Source: an uncultured Pseudomonadota bacterium
Lineage (GTDB): Bacteria; Pseudomonadota; Gammaproteobacteria; Steroidobacterales; Steroidobacteraceae
DNA length: 32,395 nt
Direction of reading: 5' to 3'
Assembly: GCA_903862885.1 (NCBI GenBank)
Contig: CAIOZU010000002.1
Location: forward strand, 1-32,395
How positions within the stretch are numbered: the stretch's first letter is position 1; the number at the start of each line of letters is the position of its first letter. Positions 15,629 through 24,176 of the stretch are shown here, one piece after another. Under the pieces are notes generated by a model that was given only the letters and a program-made list of their open reading frames with translations, made no database searches and was not told the origin of the DNA. Position numbers and translations under genes: made by a program.

Positions 15629-16399
15629 ATGAAGACGGCGGTAGTGACGGGTGCGGCGCAGGGTGTGGGCTTGGCAACAGCGATGCGACTGGCCGAACAG
15701 GGATACCGGGTTTGGTTGACTGATGCGCAAGCACTCGATGAGGTAGTAAACCGCTTGCGCCAGACCGGCCTTGACGTGCAGGGCGTGCGCGGCGATGTGT
15801 CTTCAGAAGACTTCGTGAAAGAACTCGCAGCGACGGTACAAGCCTCTCATGGCGCGGCCGATGTGCTGGTTAATAACGCGGGTATCAGTCTCATCGCGGC
15901 GGCAGAAGAGACCACGGCAGAACAGTGGCAGCGGGTTTTGGCAGTGAATTTATTAGGTCCGTTTTTGCTGTGTAAGTATTTTGGTATACAGATGCTGGCG
16001 CAACGCAGCGGCAGTATCGTCAATGTCGCCTCAGTCGCTGGATTGCGCGGCGTGATTCACCGCAGTGCCTATAACGCATCTAAGCATGGTCTGATCGGGC
16101 TCACTCGCACCTTGGCCGGTGAGTGGGGCGGGCGAGGGATTCGGGTGAACGCGGTGTGTCCGGGCTGGATTAAGACGGATATGGATATTGCTGATCAGGG
16201 CAGCGGCGCGTATTCGGATAGCGACATCATCAATCGGGTACCGATGGCGCGTTTTGCGCGCGCCGAAGATGTCGCCTCTGCGATTGCCTTTTTGGCGGAC
16301 AGTGAGCGCAACGGATTTATTAATGGCGTCACGCTGCCGGTCGATGGGGGTTGGACAGCCGATGCCAGTTGGGACAGCCTGCGAACTAAGACACGGTAA
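15629..16399 (+). CDS. Short-chain dehydrogenase/reductase (SDR)
   Basis: This 256-residue classical SDR has the cofactor motif TGAAQGVG at its start, the structural NNAG, and the catalytic residues in SVAGLRG and YNASKHG. It ends with the usual NGVTLPVDGGW. The start is the ATG at 15629, because it places the cofactor motif at the usual distance from the N-terminus; the frame extends 11 codons upstream to a TTG without support. The proline-glycine turn VCPGWIKTDM is also typical. Such enzymes use NAD(P)H to reduce carbonyls or oxidise alcohols. The substrate cannot be predicted: it resembles 3-oxoacyl-ACP reductases, but it is not next to fatty-acid genes. It ends before the terminators preceding rimP. 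Confidence 0.88.
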   Translation: MKTAVVTGAAQGVGLATAMRLAEQGYRVWLTDAQALDEVVNRLRQTGLDVQGVRGDVSSEDFVKELAATVQASHGAADVLVNNAGISLIAAAEETTAEQWQRVLAVNLLGPFLLCKYFGIQMLAQRSGSIVNVASVAGLRGVIHRSAYNASKHGLIGLTRTLAGEWGGRGIRVNAVCPGWIKTDMDIADQGSGAYSDSDIINRVPMARFARAEDVASAIAFLADSERNGFINGVTLPVDGGWTADASWDSLRTKTR

Positions 16400-16585
16400 T
16401 CTCTGGGTTGGCGGTTTGGGGTCAGCGCTGGCAGTGGGTGAGTGCCGATGGTTGGGGTGGGTTACACCGGGAGGGGCGCTCCATTTGGCCTTTGAGGGTG
16501 GCTTGGACTACCTTTTACGAGCGAACTGGCCTATACTTCGCCTGTTATCTGAGGTTGCCCTGGCAGGGTTGCCTGTACAAGAAGA
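16400..16585. other. Leader region upstream of the rimP operon
   Basis: No gene is visible. A TATACT hexamer at 16532-16537 could be a -10, but no -35 lies at normal spacing (TTGGAC at 16503 is too far). A tRNA, common at this place in enterobacteria, is absent. A transcript starting near 16545 would run about 60 bases to the hairpin at 16586. Confidence 0.35.
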
Positions 16586-16606
16586 AGCCCCCGAGGGGGC
16601 TTTTTC
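16586..16606 (+). terminator. Intrinsic terminator
   Basis: A perfect 7-bp stem, AGCCCCC (16586-16592) with GGGGGCT (16595-16601) around a GA turn, is followed by a run of T. This is a textbook rightward terminator. It lies about 120 bp before rimP, after the dehydrogenase gene. Confidence 0.85.
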
Positions 16607-16643
16607 GTTTGGGTCAGAGGTGTTTTTCGCCTTATGACCCCTG

Positions 16644-16670
16644 AAAATGGGCCATAGGCCCATTTTTTTG
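16644..16670. terminator. Second, bidirectional intrinsic terminator
   Basis: AAAATGGGCC (16644-16653) pairs perfectly with GGCCCATTTT (16657-16666) around a three-base loop and continues into a T-run, with an A-run on the other side. It could stop transcripts in both directions. It lies 38 bases after the first terminator and 58 before the rimP start. Confidence 0.8.
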
Positions 16671-16727
16671 GCCTTTTTTTTGGCGCTTCGGCCGATAGCG
16701 GCGGCGTCTGGTCTGAGGTGATGGGGT

Positions 16728-17186
16728 ATGGACGACGGGCTACTGAAGCTCATAGAGCCTGAGGTGACGGCGCTCGGCCTCGAGTTGGTTGATTTGGAGT
16801 TTCACCCGCAGGGTGGGGGTGGATTACTTCGAATTTACATTGATCGCCTCGGCGCCGAGACCGACGTATTGGGTGTGACAGTTGAGGATTGTGCGGGGGT
16901 CAGTCGACGGGTCAGTGATGTCTTAGACGTCGCCGATCCGATCCCGGGGGAATACACCTTAGAGGTGTCATCGCCAGGATCCGATCGACCATTGCGGACG
17001 CAGGCGCATTACGTGCGCTTCGTCGGCAGTCGCATCAAAGTAGAAAGTTTGGTGGCGCGCGAGGGCCGTCGTCGTTGGACGGGGCAGCTGGTGGCCGTTG
17101 AGGGATCGAAGATCACCGTTGAGGTGGACTATCAGTCGGTTGAATTTGAGCTCAAAGAAATTAAGTTGGCGCGGCTCGTGCCTTAA
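16728..17186 (+). CDS. rimP: Ribosome maturation factor RimP
   Basis: RimP is needed for late assembly of the 30S ribosomal subunit. The 152-residue protein has the family layout: an N-terminal domain with LGLELVDLEF and LLRIYIDR, the DCAGVSRRVSDVLD helix, and the central EYTLEVSSPGSDRPL motif, followed by the Sm-like C-terminal barrel. The ATG at 16728 has GAGGTGA six bases upstream. It is the first gene of the operon with nusA (27 bp gap), infB, rbfA and truB. Confidence 0.96.
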   Translation: MDDGLLKLIEPEVTALGLELVDLEFHPQGGGGLLRIYIDRLGAETDVLGVTVEDCAGVSRRVSDVLDVADPIPGEYTLEVSSPGSDRPLRTQAHYVRFVGSRIKVESLVAREGRRRWTGQLVAVEGSKITVEVDYQSVEFELKEIKLARLVP

Positions 17187-17213
17187 GCCGGCACGCGGCG
17201 GGAGTGAAATAAA

Positions 17214-18728
17214 ATGGCAAAGACCTCACTGAAAGAAATTGTCGACGCAGTTGAAAGCGTTGCGAATGAAAAGAGCATCGACAAGGAAATCATTTTTGAA
17301 GCCCTTGAAGCGGCGCTCGCTTCCACCACGCGTAAGCGGCTAGGTGAAGAGACTGACGCTCGGGTGTACATCAATCGTAAAAATGGCGATTACGAGGTAT
17401 TTCAGCGTTGGAAAGTGTTCGCTGATGATTCTCGTGAGCTCGAATTTCCACAGCGTGAATTGCGGTTAGAAGATGCGTTAGACGTCTCTGCTGACGCTGA
17501 GCCAGGTGGCTACGTCGAAGTGCCATTGCCAGCCGAAACCTTTGGCCGCATAGATGCACAAACCGCCAAGCAAGTGATCGTGCAGAAGGTCCGTGAGGCC
17601 GAGCGAGCGCAAGTGGTTGAGGCGTATCAAGACCGATTACTCACTTTGGTGAGCGGCATTGTTAAGCGAGTGGATCGTAACGGTGTGTATGTAGATCTTG
17701 GCTCAAACGCTGAAGGCTTTGTGCCGCGTGAGCACTTGATTCCACGTGAACCCATCCGAACGCAAGATCGTCTAAAAGCCATTCTGCGAGAGATCCGTTC
17801 CGAACCACGTGGCCCGCAGTTGTTCTTGTCGCGTACCGCACCGGAGTTCTTGATTGAGCTCTTTAAGCTGGAGGTACCTGAGGTCGGGCAAGGTCTTATT
17901 CAGATTTTAAGCGCCGCGCGCGATCCCGGCGTGCGAGCGAAAATTGCGGTCAAGAGTAATGATCCGCGGATTGATCCAGTGGGTGCGTGTGTGGGCATGC
18001 GCGGTAGTCGCGTGCAGGCAGTTTCTAATGAGATTGCCGGCGAACGCGTCGATATCATCCCATTTGAGGATAACGCAGCGCAGTTTGTGATCAATGCGAT
18101 GCAGCCGGCTGAGGTGACGTCAATCGTGGTCGACGAGGATCAGCACAGCATGGACATCGCCGTGGCTGAGGAGAAACTGTCGCAGGCCATTGGCCGGGGT
18201 GGACAGAATATCCGTCTGGCCTCCGAGTTGACTGGCTGGAAGCTCAATATCATGAGCGAGCAGCAGGCCGAGGAAAAGAGTGAGGCGGAAACCACCGGCC
18301 TGCGTGACACGTTCATGAAAGCCCTCGATGTGGATGCTGATGTGGCCACGATTTTGGTGCAGGAGGGCTTCTCGACAATTGAGGAGATCGCCTACGTGCC
18401 GACTAAAGAATTGCTCGCCATCGAAGAGTTCAATGACGACATCGTTCGTGAGCTAAGAAATCGTGCCCGGGATGTGTTGTTGACTCAAGCCATTGCCACT
18501 GAAGAAAGCGGTGATGGTGCGCCGGCCGCTGATTTGTTGGCCGTCGAGGGCATGGACGATGCGTTGGCCAAAGCGTTGGCGGCGCGCGGTATTTGTACTC
18601 GAGATGAACTAGCAGAGCAGTCGATAGAAGATCTGCAGGGTCTTGAGAATCTGGATGACGACCGGGCGGGCAAGCTCATTATGGCGGCCCGCGCCCATTG
18701 GTTTACTGACGGCTTAGCGTCAACTTGA
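17214..18728 (+). CDS. nusA: Transcription termination/antitermination protein NusA
   Basis: NusA binds RNA polymerase and modulates pausing, termination and antitermination. The 504-residue length and layout match the gammaproteobacterial form: an N-terminal polymerase-binding domain, an S1 domain (VSGIVKRVDRNGVYVDLG, near residues 140-160), two KH domains (VGACVGMRGSRVQAV and LSQAIGRGGQNIRLA), and two C-terminal acidic repeats after residue 360. GGGAG lies nine bases before the ATG. Its stop codon overlaps the ribosome site of infB, coupling the two genes. Confidence 0.97.
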   Translation: MAKTSLKEIVDAVESVANEKSIDKEIIFEALEAALASTTRKRLGEETDARVYINRKNGDYEVFQRWKVFADDSRELEFPQRELRLEDALDVSADAEPGGYVEVPLPAETFGRIDAQTAKQVIVQKVREAERAQVVEAYQDRLLTLVSGIVKRVDRNGVYVDLGSNAEGFVPREHLIPREPIRTQDRLKAILREIRSEPRGPQLFLSRTAPEFLIELFKLEVPEVGQGLIQILSAARDPGVRAKIAVKSNDPRIDPVGACVGMRGSRVQAVSNEIAGERVDIIPFEDNAAQFVINAMQPAEVTSIVVDEDQHSMDIAVAEEKLSQAIGRGGQNIRLASELTGWKLNIMSEQQAEEKSEAETTGLRDTFMKALDVDADVATILVQEGFSTIEEIAYVPTKELLAIEEFNDDIVRELRNRARDVLLTQAIATEESGDGAPAADLLAVEGMDDALAKALAARGICTRDELAEQSIEDLQGLENLDDDRAGKLIMAARAHWFTDGLAST

Positions 18729-18740
18729 GGAGCTTTCCCA

Positions 18741-21233
18741 ATGTCTGACGTGACGGTTTCGCAGTTTGCGGCGGTCCTTAAGGTCCCCGTTGATAAGTTA
18801 TTGAAGCAGCTGGAAGAGGCGGGTATCCGCGTGGCCGGCCCAGACGATCAAATCAGTGACGACGCTAAAACCGAGTTGTTGTCGCACTTGCGACGCACCC
18901 ACGGGCGTGAAACGCCGGAAGTGGCCACCGCGGGTCCACGCAAAATCACTTTGCAGCGTAAGACGCAAAGCGAGATCAAGGTTGGCGCTGCCCGTGGCAG
19001 TGCACGAACAGTCAGTGTTGAAGTGCGTGCAAAGCGCACTTATGTGAATCGCGGAATTCTCGAAGAAGAAGCGCGCGCTGCTCAAGAAGAGACAGACCGC
19101 GCACGTCAGGCCGAAGAAGCAGCACGGCTCGCGGTAGAAGAAGAGGCGCGGCGTAAAGCGGATGAGGAAGGTCGTAAGCGCAGCGAAGAAGAAAATCGTA
19201 AGCGGGCTGAGGAAGACTCACGCCGAGCGCTCGAAGAGGAACAGCGACGGCAAGTAGAGGCCCGAGACCGTGAAGAAGCTGAGCGCGCCCGTAAGGCCGC
19301 TGCAGCCGATCGCACCTCAAGGCCAACAGCGGAACGTGAGACGCGCTACGGCCGTCAGGAATTGCATGTCACTACGGACGTTAGCAATCGCTATAAGAAA
19401 AAGAAGCCGATGCGCGGTGGTCGACGCAGTGCGAGTACCAGCCCAGAGGGTCGCCATGGCTTTGAGATGCCAACCCAGCCGGTTAAGCATGATGTGTCGA
19501 TCCCAGAGACCATTACGGTTGCCGAATTAGCGCAGAAAATGGCGGTCAAAGGCAGTGAATTGATCAAGATACTCATGAACATGGGTGTCATGGCCACTAT
19601 CAACCAACCCTTAGATCAGGACACGGCGGTGCTGGTGGTTGAAGAGTTGGGGCATACGGCCAAGCCGATCAGTGCCAATGCATTGGAAGAGAGTCTTGTC
19701 ACGGCGGATGGTGCGGGCGTCGAGTTAATGGCTCGACCACCGGTCGTGACAATTATGGGCCATGTTGATCATGGCAAAACCTCCTTGTTGGATTACATCC
19801 GTCGTGCCAAGGTCGCGGCGGGTGAGGCCGGCGGTATTACTCAGCACATTGGTGCCTATCACGTGACGACGCCTAAGGGCATCGTGACCTTTATTGATAC
19901 GCCTGGTCATGCGGCCTTTACATCGATGCGTGCGCGTGGCGCCAAGGTTACTGACTTAGTGATCCTGGTGGTTGCGGCAGATGACGGTGTTATGCCGCAA
20001 ACGATCGAGGCCATTCAGCATGCGAAGGCGGCTGACGTGCCTTTGATTGTTGCTATGAATAAAATGGACAAGAGCGAAGCGGAACCGGAACGGGTCAAAA
20101 GCGAATTGGTGACCCAAGGTGTAATTCCAGAAGAATATGGCGGTGAGGTCATGTTCCTGCCGGTGTCTGCGCGCACCGGTGAGGGCGTCGACGCGTTGAT
20201 CGATGCCATCCTGTTGCAGGCCGAAGTGTTGGAGCTGAAAGTGGTGGCCAGTGGGCCGGCTGCGGGTGTTGTATTAGAAGCGAGCATGGAAAAAGGCCGA
20301 GGCGCGGTTGCTACGGTACTCGTTAAACGCGGCTCCTTGAAAACAGGCGATATTATTCTTGCGGGGCACGAGTTTGGTCGTGTGCGCGCTATGTTTGACG
20401 AAAACGGCCTGGCAGTTGAGTCAGTCAGTCCGTCGATTCCGGTGCAAGTGCTGGGCTTGTCTGGAGCGCCCAATGCCGGCGATGAATTGTTAGTCGTTGA
20501 GAGTGAGCGCAAAGCGCGTGAAGTCGCTTTGTATCGTCAGGGTAAGTTCCGTGACGTGAAATTAGCGCGCGCTACGACCAATATTGAAGATGTCTTCTCG
20601 CAGATGGATGAAGGCAAGACACAGACGGTGCAGATTGTCATTAAGGCAGACGTGATGGGTTCTGCCGAGGCACTGCGTGATTCGTTAGGTAAGTTGTCGA
20701 CCTCGGAAGTAGCCGTTAAGGTGATTTCTTCTGGTGTGGGTGGCATCACCGAGTCGGATGTCATGTTGGCTGCTGCTTCCAAGGCACGAATCATTGCGTT
20801 TAACGTGAGAGCCGATGCTGCAGCGCGTACGGCAGTAAAGGATCATGGCATTGACCTGCGCTATTACAGCGTTATTTATGAAGCTATAGACGATGTACGC
20901 GATGCGCTGTCGGGCATGCTCGCACCGGAGGTGCGCGATCAAATCGTTGGTCTCGCGCAGGTTCGGGATGTGTTCCGTTCCAGTAAATTCGGCCAGGTGG
21001 CCGGTTGCTTGGTATCCGAGGGACATGTGAAGCGCAACAATCCTATTCGCGTGTTGCGGAACAACGTGGTGATTTTTGAGGGCGCGCTAGAGTCATTGCG
21101 TCGCTTTAAGGATGACGTGGGCGAGGTGCGAGCGGGTACCGAGTGTGGCATCGCGGTGAAGGACTATAACGATGTCCAACCGGGTGACCAGATTGAGTGC
21201 TTCGAGCGCGTGACGGTCACGCGCACGCTCTGA
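18741..21233 (+). CDS. infB: Translation initiation factor IF-2
   Basis: IF-2 is the GTPase that delivers initiator tRNA to the ribosome. The protein has 830 residues. An N-terminal IF2N domain ([16 protein letters not shown]) is followed by a long highly charged Glu/Arg/Ala helix (residues about 100-210) and a second IF2N domain near 250. The G domain has GHVDHGKT (340-347), DTPGH, and NKMD (440-443), and is followed by the beta-barrel and C-terminal domains that bind formyl-Met-tRNA. AGGAG at 18728-18732 overlaps the nusA stop. Shorter internal start forms, known in E. coli, cannot be judged here. Confidence 0.98.
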   Translation: MSDVTVSQFAAVLKVPVDKLLKQLEEAGIRVAGPDDQISDDAKTELLSHLRRTHGRETPEVATAGPRKITLQRKTQSEIKVGAARGSARTVSVEVRAKRTYVNRGILEEEARAAQEETDRARQAEEAARLAVEEEARRKADEEGRKRSEEENRKRAEEDSRRALEEEQRRQVEARDREEAERARKAAAADRTSRPTAERETRYGRQELHVTTDVSNRYKKKKPMRGGRRSASTSPEGRHGFEMPTQPVKHDVSIPETITVAELAQKMAVKGSELIKILMNMGVMATINQPLDQDTAVLVVEELGHTAKPISANALEESLVTADGAGVELMARPPVVTIMGHVDHGKTSLLDYIRRAKVAAGEAGGITQHIGAYHVTTPKGIVTFIDTPGHAAFTSMRARGAKVTDLVILVVAADDGVMPQTIEAIQHAKAADVPLIVAMNKMDKSEAEPERVKSELVTQGVIPEEYGGEVMFLPVSARTGEGVDALIDAILLQAEVLELKVVASGPAAGVVLEASMEKGRGAVATVLVKRGSLKTGDIILAGHEFGRVRAMFDENGLAVESVSPSIPVQVLGLSGAPNAGDELLVVESERKAREVALYRQGKFRDVKLARATTNIEDVFSQMDEGKTQTVQIVIKADVMGSAEALRDSLGKLSTSEVAVKVISSGVGGITESDVMLAAASKARIIAFNVRADAAARTAVKDHGIDLRYYSVIYEAIDDVRDALSGMLAPEVRDQIVGLAQVRDVFRSSKFGQVAGCLVSEGHVKRNNPIRVLRNNVVIFEGALESLRRFKDDVGEVRAGTECGIAVKDYNDVQPGDQIECFERVTVTRTL

Positions 21234-21234
21234 C

Positions 21235-21672
21235 GTGCCGCGCGACTTTCAACGCAGCCGTCGGATTGAAGAGCAGATTCAACGTCTGCTCGTCGAGTTC
21301 ATACGGCGCGAGGTAAAGGATCCACGTGTGGGTCTGATTACGATCACGGCGGTTGAGGTCAGTCGAGATTTGGCGCATGCCAAAGTGTTCTTTTTGCCCT
21401 TTGATGCCACGCGTTCGGCTGCTGAGGTGGGTGCGGCACTGACCTCAGCAGCAGGGTTCTTGAGAGTCCACCTCAAAAAAGCGTTGGCGATGCGCCACGT
21501 ACCGGAGCTGCACTTCGCACCGGATACCACCATTGATCATGCGGTGCAGTTGTCGTCGCTGATCAATGCGGCCGTCGCGAGCGATGTGGAGCGGGCGAGT
21601 GCCGTTGGTCGGCAGGTGGGTGAGCCTTCTGCCCCCGAACCGACGGATGTCGTTGACCCTCTCCTCCCATGA
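21235..21672 (+). CDS. rbfA: 30S ribosome-binding factor RbfA
   Basis: RbfA is a cold-shock-linked assembly factor that binds the 30S subunit. The 145-residue protein starts at a GTG one base after the infB stop; the N-terminus (PRDFQRSRRIEEQIQRLL) matches the family exactly at this point, so translation must be coupled to infB. The KH-type core includes KDPRVGLITITAVEVSRDLAHAKV-like sequence and the LRMR-like helix near RHVPELHF. The ATG of truB overlaps its stop codon. Confidence 0.95.
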   Translation: MPRDFQRSRRIEEQIQRLLVEFIRREVKDPRVGLITITAVEVSRDLAHAKVFFLPFDATRSAAEVGAALTSAAGFLRVHLKKALAMRHVPELHFAPDTTIDHAVQLSSLINAAVASDVERASAVGRQVGEPSAPEPTDVVDPLLP

Positions 21673-22592
21673 GCGTGTACCCGGCGACGCCTCGCCCGGT
21701 CTGGCGAGCGGTCGATGGTATTTTGCTGCTGGATAAGCCGATCGGCTTAAGTTCAAATGACGCCCTGCAGCGTGTGCGGCGCGCACTCTCCGCAAAAAAA
21801 GCAGGACATACCGGTAGCTTGGATCCTCTCGCCAGTGGGCTTCTGCCGCTGTGCTTTGGGGAGGCGACTAAGGTGGCAGGCTTGCTGCTCGATGCCGATA
21901 AAACCTATCAGGCGACTGTGGCGCTTGGCACTCGGACCAACACGGGTGATGCCGAGGGTTCCGTGGTGGAAGAGGCGCCGGTACCCTTCTTGAATGCGAC
22001 GCTTGTCGAGCGCGCGATGACCTCTTTCATGGGCATGAGAACGCAAATCCCACCGATGTTCTCGGCGCTTAAGCGGGATGGGCAACCGCTTTATAAGTTG
22101 GCACGTCGCGGCATTGAGGTCGAGCGTGAAGCACGACCGATTCGCATTGACTCGCTTCGTTTGATTGGTTTGAGTGGCTCTCTGTTGTCTTTTGAAGTGG
22201 CGTGCTCAAAAGGTACTTATGTGCGTACTTTGGCTGAGGATCTTGCGGTCGCCTTAGGCACGGTGGGCCATCTGGTGGCCTTGCGTCGCACGGCCTTGGG
22301 TCGTGGGTTTGACGGACGAGTGATGCACACCTTGGAGGCGATTGAGGACGCAGCACGTGAGCCTGGGCGCTTGGAAAGCTGGTTAGTGGCGGCGGATGTC
22401 GCCTTGGTGAGTTGGCCGTCGGTGACGCTGGATGAATTTGAGACGCGCGCTTTTACGCAGGGTCAGGCAGTGAGTCTCGCCTGCCCGGCCGAGGCGCGCC
22501 TGCGGGTCTATGGGCCTGAGGAGCGCTTCCTAGGCCTTGGGCAGAGCGATCCGATGGGCCTTGAGGTACGGCCGGTACGCTTGTGGAAGTGA
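21669..22592 (+). CDS. truB: tRNA pseudouridine(55) synthase TruB
   Basis: TruB makes pseudouridine at position 55 in the T-loop of all elongator tRNAs. The 307-residue protein carries DGILLLDKPIGLSSN, the catalytic motif GHTGSLDPLASG (Asp52), and KTYQATVALG. RGIEVEREARP and SKGTYVRTLAEDL follow, with a C-terminal PUA-like domain. The ATG overlaps the rbfA stop (ATGA). In most gammaproteobacteria rpsO and pnp come next; here the operon ends. Confidence 0.97.
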   Translation: MSVYPATPRPVWRAVDGILLLDKPIGLSSNDALQRVRRALSAKKAGHTGSLDPLASGLLPLCFGEATKVAGLLLDADKTYQATVALGTRTNTGDAEGSVVEEAPVPFLNATLVERAMTSFMGMRTQIPPMFSALKRDGQPLYKLARRGIEVEREARPIRIDSLRLIGLSGSLLSFEVACSKGTYVRTLAEDLAVALGTVGHLVALRRTALGRGFDGRVMHTLEAIEDAAREPGRLESWLVAADVALVSWPSVTLDEFETRAFTQGQAVSLACPAEARLRVYGPEERFLGLGQSDPMGLEVRPVRLWK

Positions 22593-22640
22593 TATTAATT
22601 AATATATATTATTCAAGTATTTATAACTTATTTATAAGAA
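22592..22640. repeat. AT-rich palindromic patch after truB
   Basis: A 14-bp perfect palindrome, ATATTAATTAATAT (22592-22605), begins at the last base of the truB stop, and a small CTTAT/ATAAG inverted repeat follows near 22627. The patch contrasts sharply with the GC-rich surroundings and marks the junction between the translation operon and the polysaccharide genes. Confidence 0.6.
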
Positions 22641-22723
22641 TGATTCGATAGTACGCGTGGGTGCGATGCGGGGCGATCCGTCGCACCGCTCACGCCGCCG
22701 GCTGTATTTGGGGAAAGCGGCGA

Positions 22724-22751
22724 TTGTCTGCTTGCTGAGGGGGGCTACGAT
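22724..22751 (+). promoter_or_regulatory. Probable sigma-70 promoter for ugd-manC-manB
   Basis: TTGTCT (22724-22729) and TACGAT (22746-22751) are separated by 16 bp, each matching the consensus at four of six positions. Transcription would start near 22758, leaving a leader of about 45 bases before the ugd ATG. Confidence 0.4.
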
Positions 22752-22802
22752 CCTTACCCTTGGATGCCACTGTGTCTGGTTAAATTTTCAGAAGCGGGTG
22801 TT

Positions 22803-24140
22803 ATGCGAATCACCGTATTCGGTTCCGGTTATGTCGGTCTAGTGACCGGCGCCTGTTTGGCGGAGGCTGGCAACCACGTGCTGTGCGTGGACGTGGATCC
22901 GCGCAAGATCGACATGTTGAATCGTGGCGAAGTACCGATTCACGAACCAGGACTCGATCAGCTTATCGCGCGCAATCGCGCTAAGGGTCGCTTGACCTTT
23001 ACGCTGAATGCAGCGGAAGGCGTCGCGCATGGCCTATTCCAGATGATCGCCGTCGGTACGCCGCCGGATGAGGATGGTTCGGCTGATTTGCAATATGTGT
23101 TGTTAGTCGCGAAGACGGTCGCGCAACACATGACTGAACACAAAGTGGTGATCACCAAATCCACTGTGCCGGTGGGCACGGGGGATCGCATTCGTGAAGA
23201 GATACAACTGACCCTAGCAGCGCGTGGCCAGCAGGTTGCATTTGATGTGGTCTCGAACCCTGAGTTTTTGAAAGAGGGCGCGGCGATTAACGACTTTATG
23301 CGACCAGATCGCATTATTGTGGGTACTGATAATCCGCGGGTCACCGATCTGATGCGTGAGTTGTATGAACCCTTCACACGCAATCACGATCGCTTGATTG
23401 CCATGGATGTACGCTCGGCTGAGCTAACCAAGTACGCCGCGAACGCCATGTTGGCGACCAAAATTTCTTTCATGAATGAGATTGCTAATTTGGCTGAGCG
23501 TCTCGGAGCCGATGTGGAGAAAGTGCGCTTAGGCATCGGTTCCGATCCACGCATCGGCTACGGCTTCATTTATCCCGGTGTCGGTTACGGCGGATCGTGC
23601 TTTCCCAAAGACGTGCAAGCGCTTGAGCGCTCCGCGCGCAGTGTCGGCTATGAGTCGCTGATCCTAGACGCCGTTGAAGCGGTCAATGCGCGGCAAAAAC
23701 GCGTCCTATTTAACAAGATAGAGGCTCATTTTAAGGGCCAGCTTCGTGGTAAAACCTTTGCGGTGTGGGGCCTTGCCTTTAAGCCGCAAACAGATGACAT
23801 GCGCGAGGCGCCCAGCCGCGTGTTGCTAGAGGCGCTGTGGGCCGCCGGGGCAAAGGTGCGTGCCTATGATCCTGTGGCCATGCCCGAGGCGCTGCGAGTG
23901 ATCGGCGCACGCGCTGACATGGTCTACTGCAGCACGGCGGAGGAGGCTTTGATTGGGGCAGACGCTTTAAGTATTGTCACTGAGTGGAAAGAATTTCGTA
24001 GTCCAGATTTTGAAGCGATGCGCGCGTCATTACGTACCCCTGTTATTTTTGACGGTCGCAACTTGTACGACCCGGCCACCGTGTCGCGTTTTGGCTTTCA
24101 GTACTATGGCATTGGTCGTGGTGCGCGCGTCCCTGCTTAA
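22803..24140 (+). CDS. ugd: UDP-glucose 6-dehydrogenase
   Basis: This enzyme oxidises UDP-glucose to UDP-glucuronate with two NAD+, feeding capsule and exopolysaccharide synthesis. The 445-residue protein starts at the ATG at 22803, where [16 protein letters not shown] places the dinucleotide motif at the very N-terminus; an upstream in-frame ATG adds 13 unlikely residues. The catalytic cysteine is Cys266 in [27 protein letters not shown] in the C-terminal domain confirms the family. It is followed closely by manC, then manB, indicating one sugar-nucleotide operon. A GDP-mannose dehydrogenase is the main alternative, but the sequence fits Ugd better. Confidence 0.93.
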   Translation: MRITVFGSGYVGLVTGACLAEAGNHVLCVDVDPRKIDMLNRGEVPIHEPGLDQLIARNRAKGRLTFTLNAAEGVAHGLFQMIAVGTPPDEDGSADLQYVLLVAKTVAQHMTEHKVVITKSTVPVGTGDRIREEIQLTLAARGQQVAFDVVSNPEFLKEGAAINDFMRPDRIIVGTDNPRVTDLMRELYEPFTRNHDRLIAMDVRSAELTKYAANAMLATKISFMNEIANLAERLGADVEKVRLGIGSDPRIGYGFIYPGVGYGGSCFPKDVQALERSARSVGYESLILDAVEAVNARQKRVLFNKIEAHFKGQLRGKTFAVWGLAFKPQTDDMREAPSRVLLEALWAAGAKVRAYDPVAMPEALRVIGARADMVYCSTAEEALIGADALSIVTEWKEFRSPDFEAMRASLRTPVIFDGRNLYDPATVSRFGFQYYGIGRGARVPA

Positions 24141-24176
24141 GGGTTGGTCGTTGTGGGCGACCGTAAGGATTTTCGT

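Noticed and set aside
19060-19330. Glu/Arg/Ala-rich repeat-like stretch within infB
   Set aside because: This is the normal charged helical linker of long IF-2 proteins, not an inserted repeat.
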